Source: Paraglaciecola hydrolytica (GTDB lineage: Bacteria > Pseudomonadota > Gammaproteobacteria > Enterobacterales > Alteromonadaceae). From it: DNA of 64,000 nt. The stretch spans positions 81,646-145,645 of the forward strand of contig NZ_LSNE01000007.1 in the NCBI RefSeq assembly GCF_001565895.1, read 5' to 3'. Each line of letters starts with the position of its first letter. Positions within the stretch are counted from its first letter, which is position 1. The notes below the pieces were generated by a model that saw only the letters and a list, made by a program, of their open reading frames with translations, did not search any database and was not told the DNA's origin. Positions 47,976 through 56,988 of this stretch are shown in pieces. Both the position numbers and the translations under genes were made by a program.

Positions 47976-48736
47976 ATAGAAGGTTATCGCTGTTATTGGG
48001 CTTAAGCTTACTTATGCTAGGAGGCTGTGCATCCCAACAGGGGGTTGAAGAGCAAGCTAAACAATATAACGATCCTAAAGATCCCTTCGAGTCGGTTAAC
48101 CGCCAGATGTGGGATTTTAACTATGATGTACTGGATGCCTATATATTGCGCCCCACAGCAGTAGTCTATGCCGACTATATGCCACAATTTGCACGCACTG
48201 GTTTACTTAATATGGCGCTCAATTTAGAAGAGCCCTCCAATACCGTAAATAATCTACTGCAAGGTAAATTAAGTGGCACTTTTGTCAGCTTAGGGCGTTT
48301 TTTACTTAACTCAACGGTTGGTTTGTTAGGCTCGATAGATGTAGCCACTGAGATTGGCTTAAAACGTGAAGATGAAGAGTTTGGTGAAGTATTGGGAGCT
48401 TGGGGTATAGGTACGGGCCCTTATTTAATGGTACCTGGACTTGGCCCTAACGATCCTCGCAGCGGTGTTGGTACATATGTAGATAGTGCCTATGGCCCCT
48501 TAGATAGCCTGAATATCTATTTCACGGTACTACGCTCCGGCATCAAAGCTTTAGAGGCACGAGCAGCTTTAATCCAACAAGAACAACAACTTGATTCATC
48601 CAGTGATCCTTATAGTTTTGTTAAAAGTGCTTATTTCCAAAATTTAGAATATAAAGTGAAAGACGGCAAAGTTGAACAGACTAAAGAACAAGATGCTTTA
48701 GACGATGATATCGATGCGTATTTGGAAGGCTTATAA
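47972..48736 (+). CDS. mlaA: Phospholipid-trafficking lipoprotein MlaA (VacJ)
   Basis: A 254-aa outer-membrane lipoprotein (lipobox LGGC, Cys about 19). MlaA removes misplaced phospholipids from the outer leaflet and passes them to MlaC. Family blocks DPFESVNRQMWDFNYDVLDAYILRPTA, LNLEEPSNTVNNLLQGK, LGRFLLNSTVGLLGSIDVA and GTGPYLMVPGLGPNDPRSG are all present. Length equals E. coli MlaA (251 aa). The GTG start overlaps the ccmI TGA and has AAGGA upstream, so it may be translated from the ccm transcript, which is an unusual pairing. The mlaBCDEF genes are elsewhere. Confidence 0.96.
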   Translation: MNRRLSLLLGLSLLMLGGCASQQGVEEQAKQYNDPKDPFESVNRQMWDFNYDVLDAYILRPTAVVYADYMPQFARTGLLNMALNLEEPSNTVNNLLQGKLSGTFVSLGRFLLNSTVGLLGSIDVATEIGLKREDEEFGEVLGAWGIGTGPYLMVPGLGPNDPRSGVGTYVDSAYGPLDSLNIYFTVLRSGIKALEARAALIQQEQQLDSSSDPYSFVKSAYFQNLEYKVKDGKVEQTKEQDALDDDIDAYLEGL

Positions 48737-48810
48737 ATGCAGCTATTAGTTGCTAGTAACCAGCTTAATATTTGCTATAAATTTAGCGTTAGCGGTAAAA
48801 GGGAATTGTC

Positions 48811-50262
48811 GTGTTGAAGCGAACTAGCCTGTTACTTACACTGGGTTATTTGTTGGTATCCGTACCAAATAGCCATGCGTCCCCGTGGATTGGCACAATT
48901 GAACCTCAGTTACAGCATGATTTACAAACACTGACTGAATGGGGTTATATAGACGCAGTAACAACAAGTTTTCCGGTTCCTTGGAAAGGCATCGCAGAAC
49001 AACTTGAACGCTTAAATGAAAGTGATTTAGAGCCTGTTGCTGTCATTGCCTTGCAACGTTTAAAGCACTATTTAACTCAGTTAAAAAATGAAAAAAAACG
49101 CACCTTTATTACGCTTTATGGGGCGACAGACAAAAGTCGTTTTACCGCGCTGGATGACAATTTAGCCACTCAAGCAAAGTTAAGATTTGATACGGAGTTA
49201 TATGCGGGCCGTTGGGCCGCCAATCTTGCAATTAATTATCTGCCGGGCGGAGAGAAAAATTTAGATCATAGCTTTGTTGCTTATCAATTTGGTGACTGGA
49301 ATTTACGTTTAGGCTCTATCGATCAATGGTGGGGGCCCGCAACCTCTAGCAGTTTGATCATGTCAAATAATGCACGCCCCATCCCTGCTATTGCTTTGTC
49401 ACGTGCTCAGGCAAGTAAGTCAAAAGATTCTTGGTTGAGTTTTTTAGGTCCTTGGTATTTTACGACTCAGTTAGGTCAACTTGAAAGTGATAGGTTTATT
49501 GCTGACGCCAAGCTGTTGATGACTCGTTTTAACTTTAAACCAGTAGCAGAATTAGAAATTGGTGCTTCGTGGTTAACTATGTGGGGTGGAGAAGGGCAAG
49601 GAAATGGACTAAATGATTTGTGGGATGTGGTGAGTTTAGGTTCTGAATGTGCCAATCAAGAAGAGTCTTGTCAGGGAAATAAAAAAGCAATTAAAGGCAA
49701 TCATGTTGCTGCTGTAGATTTTAAATACAGTTTTAAATTGGCTACTGTGCCACTCAGTATTTATGGACAATTGTTTGCTGAAACTCGTGATGCGCAAAAG
49801 GCCAATTTGTTTGGAATAGCTACTTATTTCAAAGGATACCGAGTTTATTTAGAATCCAGTGATACAACTATGACCTGTAGTGAAAGTCATTCAGCAGCTA
49901 CAAACTGTGTTTATGAGGATAATGTATATCAGTCCGGCCTTCGTTATCATAATAGAGCTATTGGCAGTACCTTTGATAGTGATGCAGAAATGCAGAGTAT
50001 TGGCGTGGTTAAACACTATGTAGATGGAGATATACTGCAGTTATCACTAAAAGCTCTGGACTTAAATCCTGATTTGCAAATGCCTTCTCCAGTGGTTGTA
50101 GACAAGGCTGAAAAGGTACATCAACTTGCAGGTTTTTATCAAACTAGTTTAGGAAAATGGCGAATTAAAGTGGGCGCCCAGATAGAGCAAAGTAAGTTTG
50201 ATAATGGCGATACTGCCATTAATAAACTGCTATACACCCAGTTTAAATACGCCATCAATTAG
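48811..50262 (+). CDS. Wzi-like capsule-assembly outer-membrane protein
   Basis: A 483-aa protein with a signal peptide (about 1-23, ending SHA|SP) followed by a helical segment (LQHDLQTLTEWGYIDAVTTSFPVPWKGI) and a long series of beta strands. RFDTELYAGRWAANLAINYLPGG and LRLGSIDQWWGPATSSSLIMSNNARPIPAIALSR are typical of the Caps_assemb_Wzi family. E. coli Wzi is an 18-stranded lectin-like barrel attaching capsule to the cell surface. No capsule synthesis cluster is adjacent, though galE and an SLBB exporter follow at some distance. It starts at GTG 48811 with AGGG upstream. Confidence 0.85.
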   Translation: MLKRTSLLLTLGYLLVSVPNSHASPWIGTIEPQLQHDLQTLTEWGYIDAVTTSFPVPWKGIAEQLERLNESDLEPVAVIALQRLKHYLTQLKNEKKRTFITLYGATDKSRFTALDDNLATQAKLRFDTELYAGRWAANLAINYLPGGEKNLDHSFVAYQFGDWNLRLGSIDQWWGPATSSSLIMSNNARPIPAIALSRAQASKSKDSWLSFLGPWYFTTQLGQLESDRFIADAKLLMTRFNFKPVAELEIGASWLTMWGGEGQGNGLNDLWDVVSLGSECANQEESCQGNKKAIKGNHVAAVDFKYSFKLATVPLSIYGQLFAETRDAQKANLFGIATYFKGYRVYLESSDTTMTCSESHSAATNCVYEDNVYQSGLRYHNRAIGSTFDSDAEMQSIGVVKHYVDGDILQLSLKALDLNPDLQMPSPVVVDKAEKVHQLAGFYQTSLGKWRIKVGAQIEQSKFDNGDTAINKLLYTQFKYAIN

Positions 50263-50269
50263 TTTCGTA

Positions 50270-50318
50270 GCTAAAGCAGCCCCTACAAAAATGTGAATAT
50301 TTCTTGTAGGAGTCGACT
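50270..50318. repeat. Dispersed palindromic repeat (TGTAGG type)
   Basis: GCTAAAGCAGCCCCTACA at 50270-50287 is the reverse complement of the core at 24374-24391 with two differences. A second TGTAGGAG at 50305-50312 makes a short hairpin with it. It lies just past the Wzi-like gene stop. Confidence 0.5.
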
Positions 50319-50339
50319 GTAATCTTGAATATGTTTTAG

Positions 50340-50430
50340 AAACTAGAAACTAGAAACTAGAAACTAGAAACTAGAAACTAGAAACTAGAAACTAGAAACT
50401 AGAAACTAGAAACTAGAAACTAGAAACTAG
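50340..50430. repeat. Tandem array of a 7-bp AAACTAG unit (13 copies)
   Basis: Thirteen head-to-tail copies of AAACTAG occupy 91 bp between the convergent Wzi-like and galE genes, ending about ten bases before the galE stop. Spacing and the invariant CTAG match the CATCTAG array at 12127-12215, only the three variable bases differing. Confidence 0.92.
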
Positions 50431-50441
50431 ACATTAGAAAT

Positions 50442-51455
50442 TTAATATCCGTTGGGATTGCTTGACTGCCAATGCCATGAGTCGCGGCACATTTCAGCTA
50501 AACCACGTTCAGCTTTCCAGCCTAGTGAATCAAAGGCGGTTTTAGGGTCAGCGTAGCATGCGGCAACATCACCACTGCGACGGGGCACGATTTTATAAGG
50601 GATAACTTGGCCACTTTGTTTTTCAAATTCTTTCACCATATCCAGTACGCTATAACCCTGACCTGTGCCTAAGTTATAGGTAACCAAACCAACCTTTTGA
50701 GCCAACTTATCGAGGGCTTTTAAATGCCCTGCGGCTAAGTCATCAACATGGATATAGTCTCTAACTCCTGTGCCGTCAGGGGTAGTGTAATCATCGCCAA
50801 AAATCGACAAAAATTCTCGTTTCCCGGTCGCAACTTGGGTAATAAAAGGCATCAAATTATTGGGAATGCCATTGGGGTTTTCACCAATGCGACCCGATGG
50901 GTGAGCACCTGCTGGATTGAAATAACGCAAAATAGCGATATTCCAAGTTTTGTCAGATTTAAACAAATCCTGCAAAACATGTTCTACCATCAATTTAGAC
51001 ATGCCATAAGGATTGGTTGGCTGACCGGTGGGCATATCTTCTTTTAGAGGTAAAGTGACTGGATCACCATAAACTGTGGCAGATGAACTAAATACTAGGT
51101 TTTTAACCCCCGCTTTTTGCATGGCATCACATAAGGTTAAGGTGCCATAAACGTTGTTATTGTAATAGTTAAGTGGCATCGCCACTGATTCGCCCACGGC
51201 TTTTAAACCAGCAAAATGGATCACCGAGTCGATGTTGTGCTGGGCAAATATACTATCTAATAATTGGCTGTCACGGATATCACCCTGCACAAAGTGTGCT
51301 TGTTTGCCGGTAAGCTCAGCTACTCTGAGCAGAGACTCCTGAGATGAATTACATAAATTGTCTAAAACGATGACCTGCTGCCCTGCTTCGAGTAACTGCA
51401 ATACTGTGTGGCTGCCGATGTAACCCGCACCACCTGTGACTAAGATAGTTTGCAT
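50442..51455 (-). CDS. galE: UDP-glucose 4-epimerase
   Basis: A 337-aa short-chain dehydrogenase/reductase interconverting UDP-glucose and UDP-galactose (E. coli GalE 338 aa). The NAD-binding motif is [10 protein letters not shown] (7-16). The catalytic Ser/Thr region is [12 protein letters not shown], and the catalytic Tyr/Lys pair is in [11 protein letters not shown] (about 147-157). [12 protein letters not shown] and [14 protein letters not shown] are further hallmarks. It supplies galactose donors for surface polysaccharides. It starts three bases after the small membrane protein gene upstream and is likely co-transcribed with it. Confidence 0.97.
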   Translation of the reverse strand: MQTILVTGGAGYIGSHTVLQLLEAGQQVIVLDNLCNSSQESLLRVAELTGKQAHFVQGDIRDSQLLDSIFAQHNIDSVIHFAGLKAVGESVAMPLNYYNNNVYGTLTLCDAMQKAGVKNLVFSSSATVYGDPVTLPLKEDMPTGQPTNPYGMSKLMVEHVLQDLFKSDKTWNIAILRYFNPAGAHPSGRIGENPNGIPNNLMPFITQVATGKREFLSIFGDDYTTPDGTGVRDYIHVDDLAAGHLKALDKLAQKVGLVTYNLGTGQGYSVLDMVKEFEKQSGQVIPYKIVPRRSGDVAACYADPKTAFDSLGWKAERGLAEMCRDSWHWQSSNPNGY

Positions 51456-51457
51456 GT

Positions 51458-51757
51458 TTATGTTCCTTGAGGTTTAGATTGAGAGAGATATTTGATACAA
51501 AGTCCAAATTCCATGGGCTTAATGATCAGAGGATAAAGTAGGCTCACTAATAAGGCCCAGAGTAGAGCAAGCCAGTTATTGCTCACTTGTAGTATCAATA
51601 CAAAAACAGGGACTAGCATCACCAGCTTGAGCAGGTTTAATAATAGCTTTTCGGGCCCAGTTAGTTTTTTTTGTGCGGTTTGTAAAGCATCTAAACGCTG
51701 AGGCAGAGATAAGTGCTGAAGTTGTGGTATCTGTTTACTTGAAAAATACAGTTTCAT
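51458..51757 (-). CDS. Small two-helix membrane protein (possibly DUF6170)
   Basis: A 99-aa protein: an amphipathic N-terminus with [31 protein letters not shown], then two membrane helices (about 40-60 and 64-82) and a short polar tail. The pattern reminds me of the small DUF6170 proteins of Alteromonadales, but this is from memory and not firm. No function is known. It lies directly upstream of galE with a 2-bp gap. Confidence 0.6.
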   Translation of the reverse strand: MKLYFSSKQIPQLQHLSLPQRLDALQTAQKKLTGPEKLLLNLLKLVMLVPVFVLILQVSNNWLALLWALLVSLLYPLIIKPMEFGLCIKYLSQSKPQGT

Positions 51758-51809
51758 CTACTCGCCATAGTGACTAATTTTGCTAAAAATTATGCGGATT
51801 ACCAGCATT

Positions 51810-51844
51810 AAAAAAGCGCCTGATATTGTTCAGATATCAGACGC
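51810..51844 (-). terminator. Rho-independent terminator of the POT transporter gene
   Basis: On the minus strand the stem GCGTCTGATAT / ATATCAGGCGC, with one mismatched position, is followed by TTTTTT. It lies about 55 bases past the transporter stop. Confidence 0.85.
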
Positions 51845-51897
51845 TCTAATTATACTATAATTAATATTTGTTATTGAAGGACTATTTAAATCTAGTC

Positions 51898-53406
51898 TTA
51901 CGCAGCACTTTCTTTTTCTGCTAGTTTTTCCCACTTACCGGTCTTAAATGACAACAGTAGTAAAACGATACCAATGGCGATACTGAATAAACTGATTTGC
52001 ATATATAAACCAGGCATCTGCTCTACTTGATTTGGATCAAATTGACCCGCGAGTAAACCGGCGATTACACTGCCCATAGAGTAGGTTAATACAAATACCC
52101 CCATCATTTGGCCGCCAAAACGTTTAGGCGACAGCTTGCTTACAGCGCTAAGTGCCACTGGGCTTAAACATAATTCACCAACGGTATGTAAGAAGTAAGT
52201 CGCTACTAACCAATAAGGAGCTACTTTCATGCCAGATGCCGCATATTGAGCAGCAAAAAACATCACGATAAAACCTGAGGCCATGATGATCAAACCTAAA
52301 GCGCATTTTACGCTGTAGCTAGGTTCAAGCATGCGTTTACCTAAATTTATCCATAACGCGGCAAAGAAGGGAGACAACAAAATAATGAAAATGGAGTTAG
52401 CTGATTGAAACCAAGCCGCAGGCACTTCAAAAGTACCAAACATACGTTGTGTATAATCAAGGCCAAATAAATTCAAACTAGAACCGGCTTGTTCAAAACC
52501 TGCAAAAAAACAAGATGAAGCGACACAGATTAAAAACAAAGCACCCATACGCTTTTTCTCATCGGCATTAAGTTTACCGAGAAAAAAGATCCCAAAAAAG
52601 TATAGTAAAAAGGTGAAAACAAAAATCACAGCAACCTTTTCCGCTAAAGCACGTGGCTCAATTACAATCACCCCCTGAAAGGTTAAGGTCGTAACGATGG
52701 CGATAATCGCCAGACATACGCCAATGACCGACCAGGCTATTTTTTGACCCTGTACCGTAAGTGGTACTACAGGTTGCTGAGAAACACCTTCGATATTTTT
52801 CTGGGTTAATTTAAATTGTATCAGACCTATTAACATACCTACTGCAGCAGCACCAAAGGCATAGTGGTAGCCATAATTCACCTGCAGATAACCACAAATG
52901 CCATAGCCTATTAATGAACCAATGTTAATGCCCATATAATAAAGGGTGTAACCGGCATCACGGCGAGAATCTTTGGCAGTATAAAGTTCACCCACCATGG
53001 CACCAATGTTAGGTTTTAATAAACCGGTTCCCAGAACTACAAAAATCAAACCGATAAAAAAGCTCGCATCGTGAGGAATAGCCAAAATAATATGGCCGAC
53101 CATGATAATCACGCCGCCAAAAAACACCGCGTTTTGCCCACCGATAAGTCGGTCAGCTATCCAACCACCTGGTAAACCAGCAAAATATACTGAGCCGGTA
53201 TACAAGCCATAAATCGCCCCTGCTGCAAGTACAGTTAAGCCCATTCCTCCTTCTTGCAAGGCTGCGGTCATAAACAATACCAACATAGCGCGCATGCCAT
53301 AATAACTCATGCGTTCCCACATTTCTGTCATGGCGAGGGTTGATAAACCGAGGGGATGTCCGATAAAGCGAGTGTCACTGGTTCTGTCTATTGTTTTTGT
53401 TGTCAT
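51898..53406 (-). CDS. POT-family proton-dependent peptide transporter
   Basis: A 502-aa membrane protein with about 14 hydrophobic segments. The POT signature ExxER is in TEMWERMSYYGMRAML (E28, E31, R32), and RRDAGYTLYYMGINIGSLIGYGICGYL carries the PTR2 family motif. FFAGFEQAGSSLNLF contains the conserved Glu of helix 7. It imports di- and tripeptides with protons (DtpA/PTR2 kind). It is a single-gene unit with its own terminator; upstream lies the 377-bp gap before the SLBB gene. Confidence 0.93.
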   Translation of the reverse strand: MTTKTIDRTSDTRFIGHPLGLSTLAMTEMWERMSYYGMRAMLVLFMTAALQEGGMGLTVLAAGAIYGLYTGSVYFAGLPGGWIADRLIGGQNAVFFGGVIIMVGHIILAIPHDASFFIGLIFVVLGTGLLKPNIGAMVGELYTAKDSRRDAGYTLYYMGINIGSLIGYGICGYLQVNYGYHYAFGAAAVGMLIGLIQFKLTQKNIEGVSQQPVVPLTVQGQKIAWSVIGVCLAIIAIVTTLTFQGVIVIEPRALAEKVAVIFVFTFLLYFFGIFFLGKLNADEKKRMGALFLICVASSCFFAGFEQAGSSLNLFGLDYTQRMFGTFEVPAAWFQSANSIFIILLSPFFAALWINLGKRMLEPSYSVKCALGLIIMASGFIVMFFAAQYAASGMKVAPYWLVATYFLHTVGELCLSPVALSAVSKLSPKRFGGQMMGVFVLTYSMGSVIAGLLAGQFDPNQVEQMPGLYMQISLFSIAIGIVLLLLSFKTGKWEKLAEKESAA

Positions 53407-53711
53407 TAAATTTGCCTTTAATTTTTATAATTATGTTTTGTTAAAAGAACTACCTTTATGCGCTTACTCAAATTAAGCAATGAGCCAACTAATAAGATAT
53501 TTCATAGCGCCAATTTGAGCATAGTTCGAAAAGAATTTCTATTTGAGAATATCCGAGGATAAATATCAGTTATTTCTGGGCAGTGTTTAATACTACTGCT
53601 AAGGGAATGTAAAAACAGAATTCTCTCAAATAAAGATAATCTTAAAGTCTAACATTTGTAACTAGTAGAAACTTATAGTCGTTATTTTAGCGTTTCGTTA
53701 CGTTAGTAAGT

Positions 53712-53753
53712 ACGTTATCATAACGTCCGTTTTTAGGTTGATGTTAGCATCAA
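53712..53753. promoter_or_regulatory. Two palindromes upstream of the SLBB gene, possible operator or leader hairpins
   Basis: ACGTTATCATAACGT (53712-53726) and TTGATGTTAGCATCAA (53738-53753) are adjacent inverted repeats 30-70 bases ahead of the SLBB-protein ATG. The rest of 53407-53783 is AT-rich, contains a looser TTTGAGAAT/ATTCTCTCAAA inverted pair and shows no gene. The roles are unproven. Confidence 0.35.
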
Positions 53754-53783
53754 TATTTATTTCAAAGTCTTCAGGGAAGCCGC

Positions 53784-56519
53784 ATGCTGCGACATTTTCA
53801 ACTTAGTAGTTTATTACTCACTCTTCTCTTCTGTTTTTTTAGTTCTTTGGTTTGGGCACAGAGCGCTCAACAAATTGAACAATTCAAAAAACTACCCAAA
53901 GCCCAACAAGAACAACTTGCTCGCCAATATGGAATTGATCTGTCTTCGCTTGAAGGTTTGTCTAGTTCGACATCATTCATAAAAAATGACACTAAAAATA
54001 ATGAAAATTATTCTTCTAACAAAACATTCGATGAATTTGGAAACCCAATTGTCGATGATAACAAAAATGATAAAACTCGGTTAAACAATGACGCGGAGCA
54101 AGAGCTAAAGCTTTATGGTTCGGATCTTTTTACCCGTTCTGTTAGTTCTTTTACACCAACATCAGGTGTGCCAGTACCTGCTAATTATTTGATTGCACCT
54201 GGGGATGAATTAGTTATACAGCTATTTGGCAAAGAAAATGAAAAATACAACTTAGAAGTTGCACAGGACGGTAATATTGTAGTACCCCGGCTTGGGCCAA
54301 TTGCAGTGGCGACTAAGAGTTTCGCAGAAGCGAAAAGCTTCCTTTCCGAACAGATTAAAAAACAAATCATTGGCGTTGAGGTCAGCGTTACAATGGGAGA
54401 ATTAAGTACCATTAGAGTTTTTGTTATGGGCGAATCTCTCAATCCAGGTGCCTATAACGTAAGCTCACTATCTACCATCACCCATACGCTAGTGGTAAGT
54501 GGCGGTGTGAGTGATATTGCTTCGTTGCGAAATATCCAACTGAAGCGTGCAGGTCAATTGATTACTACTCTAGATATTTATGACCTATTAAATAATGGCG
54601 ATAGCACTAATGATGTTTTGCTTCGCTCAGGCGATGTGATTTTTATCCCCACAATAAAACGCAGTGTGTCAGTCGATGGACAAGTTAGGCGCCCTGCAAT
54701 CTATGAGTTGAAAAATGAAGATAAATTATCCGACGTTATTAATTTAGCAGGAGGGAAATTACCTCAAGGTTATGAATCTACAATTAGTATTCAGCGGTTT
54801 GTGAATGGTGCTCGAGTTCAGATTACAGCTAAGTTAGATTCTTTGGACACTAAAATAATGGATGGCGACAGTATATCGGTACCTGAAGTATCTGCTTTTT
54901 TGTCTGACTCTGTAACACTGATCGGAGCTGTAGCTCGTCCAGGAGATTATCAATGGAAGGCAGGTATTCGTATTAACGATATCATCGTGGATGTACAGAA
55001 AGATTTGTTAGAGTTTGCTGATTTATCCTATGTTTTAATTTTACGCGAAATCAATAGAAGTAGGGATATAGAGATACTGCAAACAAATTTTTTAGATGAG
55101 AGTGATAGTGACAAAGTTAGTAACGTCGCGTTGCAACCCAATGATAAAATCGTCGTGTTCTCCAAAAATGAAAATGAAGCATTGATAGATACTACCCTAA
55201 CTGACATGGCTTTCAGTCAGACGCAGTTGGTAAAAAAAGAAAAAGAACAGTGGAGAAAAAGAATAGATGAAAAGTTATTCTGGAAGAGCATAGGTGTATC
55301 AGATGAGAAAATTGATCCAATTTTATCTGAAAATGAAACATATGCTTTGCAAAACCAGCCTATTGTTCAGTTAAGCGACTTGGAGAAGAAGCAGATTATT
55401 GAGTTTAAAGATCACGGCTTCTTTTCTCGTAAACGTCTATTAGTGCCTATTTTGGAAAAGTTGAATCAGCAAGCAAGAATGGGGAGTCCGTTGCAAATAT
55501 TGGAGATAGCGGGAGAAGTTAAGGTTCCTGGTATATACCCATTAACAAAAAATGCTTCTATTAAGGATGTAATTGTTGCTGCAGGTGGTTTTACTGAATC
55601 TACCTACATGAAAAAATCAGAAATCACTCGTTCAGAAATAAACTCTAATGGTGTCGCCCAAATTAGCCATATTAGTTTTAGTCCCTCTGATATTTGGCAA
55701 GCCAGTTCAGAAGAATTAGCGTTAAAAAGTAAAGACCGTATTAATGTTTTTACAACGCCGTCTTGGCAACAAGAGTTAAAAGTCACCGTCAAAGGAGAAG
55801 TTGAGTTTCCAGGTGAATATTCTATTCGCCGAGGGGAAACATTGGGCGACTTAATTGAGCGTGTAGGTTTTTTAACAAAATATGGTGATGCTGATGCTGC
55901 AGTCTTTACTCGTGAAACGTTAAAAAAACAAGAGAAGGAAAATTTACAAAAGTTAGCAGGTGAATTACGTAAACAGATTGCAGCAGTAAGCTTACGCAAA
56001 CAATCAGGAGCTGGCCGTATAGTTAGTTATGACGAAGCAAAAAAGTTACTCAAGGATCTGACCGATGTTGAAGCAGTAGGCCGCTTAGTTATAGATTTCG
56101 AAGGAATTTTGGCTGGAAGTAAAAAAGACGATGTTATTCTTCAGGACGGCGACATTCTTTATGTACCAGGGAAAAGTCAGTCTGTTAATGTTATTGGTGA
56201 AGTATATGTGCCCACTTCACATATGTTTACTGCTGGAATAATGTTGGGTGATTATGTTTCAAAAAGTGGAGGATACAGATCCTCAGCCGATAGAGAACGT
56301 ACCTATGTCATAAGAGCAAATGGTTCGGTGTTTGTGCCTGACGATGGTGGAAGTTTTTGGTTCTCTAGTCATAAAAATGAGCAGTTGGGTATTAAACCCG
56401 GGGACACCATAGTTGTACCGCTTGACTCTGATAATGTCGATAATATGACCTTATGGGCAAATGCAACTCAAATAATATATCAATTGGCCGTGGCTGTGGC
56501 AGCTATAGGCAGTTTGTAA
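53784..56519 (+). CDS. SLBB-domain polysaccharide-export family outer-membrane protein
   Basis: A 911-aa protein with a signal peptide (about 1-25, ending VWA|QS) and an N-terminal helical segment rich in Gln/Lys, then a low-complexity Asn/Asp linker (about 70-105). The Poly_export domain (about 130-215) starts VPANYLIAPGDELVIQLFG. Several SLBB repeats follow (about 218-300, 305-375, 380-460, 590-680, 690-760, 815-895), including RVFVMGESLNPGAYNV, VSVDGQVRRPAIYEL and VTVKGEVEFPGEYSIRRGETL. The protein is much longer than Wza (about 380 aa), as in other large SLBB proteins of Alteromonadales and Vibrio. No glycosyltransferase or Wzc gene is adjacent; the next gene is the S-layer-like protein. 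Confidence 0.85.
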   Translation: MLRHFQLSSLLLTLLFCFFSSLVWAQSAQQIEQFKKLPKAQQEQLARQYGIDLSSLEGLSSSTSFIKNDTKNNENYSSNKTFDEFGNPIVDDNKNDKTRLNNDAEQELKLYGSDLFTRSVSSFTPTSGVPVPANYLIAPGDELVIQLFGKENEKYNLEVAQDGNIVVPRLGPIAVATKSFAEAKSFLSEQIKKQIIGVEVSVTMGELSTIRVFVMGESLNPGAYNVSSLSTITHTLVVSGGVSDIASLRNIQLKRAGQLITTLDIYDLLNNGDSTNDVLLRSGDVIFIPTIKRSVSVDGQVRRPAIYELKNEDKLSDVINLAGGKLPQGYESTISIQRFVNGARVQITAKLDSLDTKIMDGDSISVPEVSAFLSDSVTLIGAVARPGDYQWKAGIRINDIIVDVQKDLLEFADLSYVLILREINRSRDIEILQTNFLDESDSDKVSNVALQPNDKIVVFSKNENEALIDTTLTDMAFSQTQLVKKEKEQWRKRIDEKLFWKSIGVSDEKIDPILSENETYALQNQPIVQLSDLEKKQIIEFKDHGFFSRKRLLVPILEKLNQQARMGSPLQILEIAGEVKVPGIYPLTKNASIKDVIVAAGGFTESTYMKKSEITRSEINSNGVAQISHISFSPSDIWQASSEELALKSKDRINVFTTPSWQQELKVTVKGEVEFPGEYSIRRGETLGDLIERVGFLTKYGDADAAVFTRETLKKQEKENLQKLAGELRKQIAAVSLRKQSGAGRIVSYDEAKKLLKDLTDVEAVGRLVIDFEGILAGSKKDDVILQDGDILYVPGKSQSVNVIGEVYVPTSHMFTAGIMLGDYVSKSGGYRSSADRERTYVIRANGSVFVPDDGGSFWFSSHKNEQLGIKPGDTIVVPLDSDNVDNMTLWANATQIIYQLAVAVAAIGSL

Positions 56520-56941
56520 CGCGTCATTGCCTAATGGTTATTGAAGTAATAATTATAAAACTGATTAGTATGTTATGATAAGTTATACGTGTTTTGCTAA
56601 ATAAATACTTTATATTAACTTAATTGATGATTTGTAGGTTGACCTTGGCTCCAAAATTTGGAGAATAAGCTCGGTATATGTTTCACTAACGTTTAGTGAT
56701 TTACTTACACCAGTGAGAATGTAGTATAGAAAATCGATTGCAATACTTAAATTTAACTAAAATTAAAAATAAGTAGTTGAAATTGATAACAAGTGTGCCA
56801 TTATTTGCACCGAGCTAGTTTAAAGCTGGCGCAGATGCAAGAGTGACTCAACAAATGCCACTTCTTATATTATTACGTCGAAAGGCGAAAAAAATTAAGA
56901 AGTTAATAACTGGTTTTGTTAGCTTTTTGAAATAATTAACA

Positions 56942-56971
56942 ATGTTTTTAAACATAAAGTGCTTTAAGCAC
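56942..56971 (+). promoter_or_regulatory. Twin short palindromes in the 5' leader of the S-layer-like gene
   Basis: ATGTTTTTAAACAT and GTGCTTTAAGCAC lie back to back just before an AAGGAG ribosome-binding site placed six bases from the ATG. Such leader hairpins can stabilise highly translated messages. The whole gap 56520-56988 is AT-rich; no gene is seen, and TTGACC near 56640 is only a weak promoter candidate. Confidence 0.35.
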
Positions 56972-56988
56972 ATAACAAGGAGAAAAGA

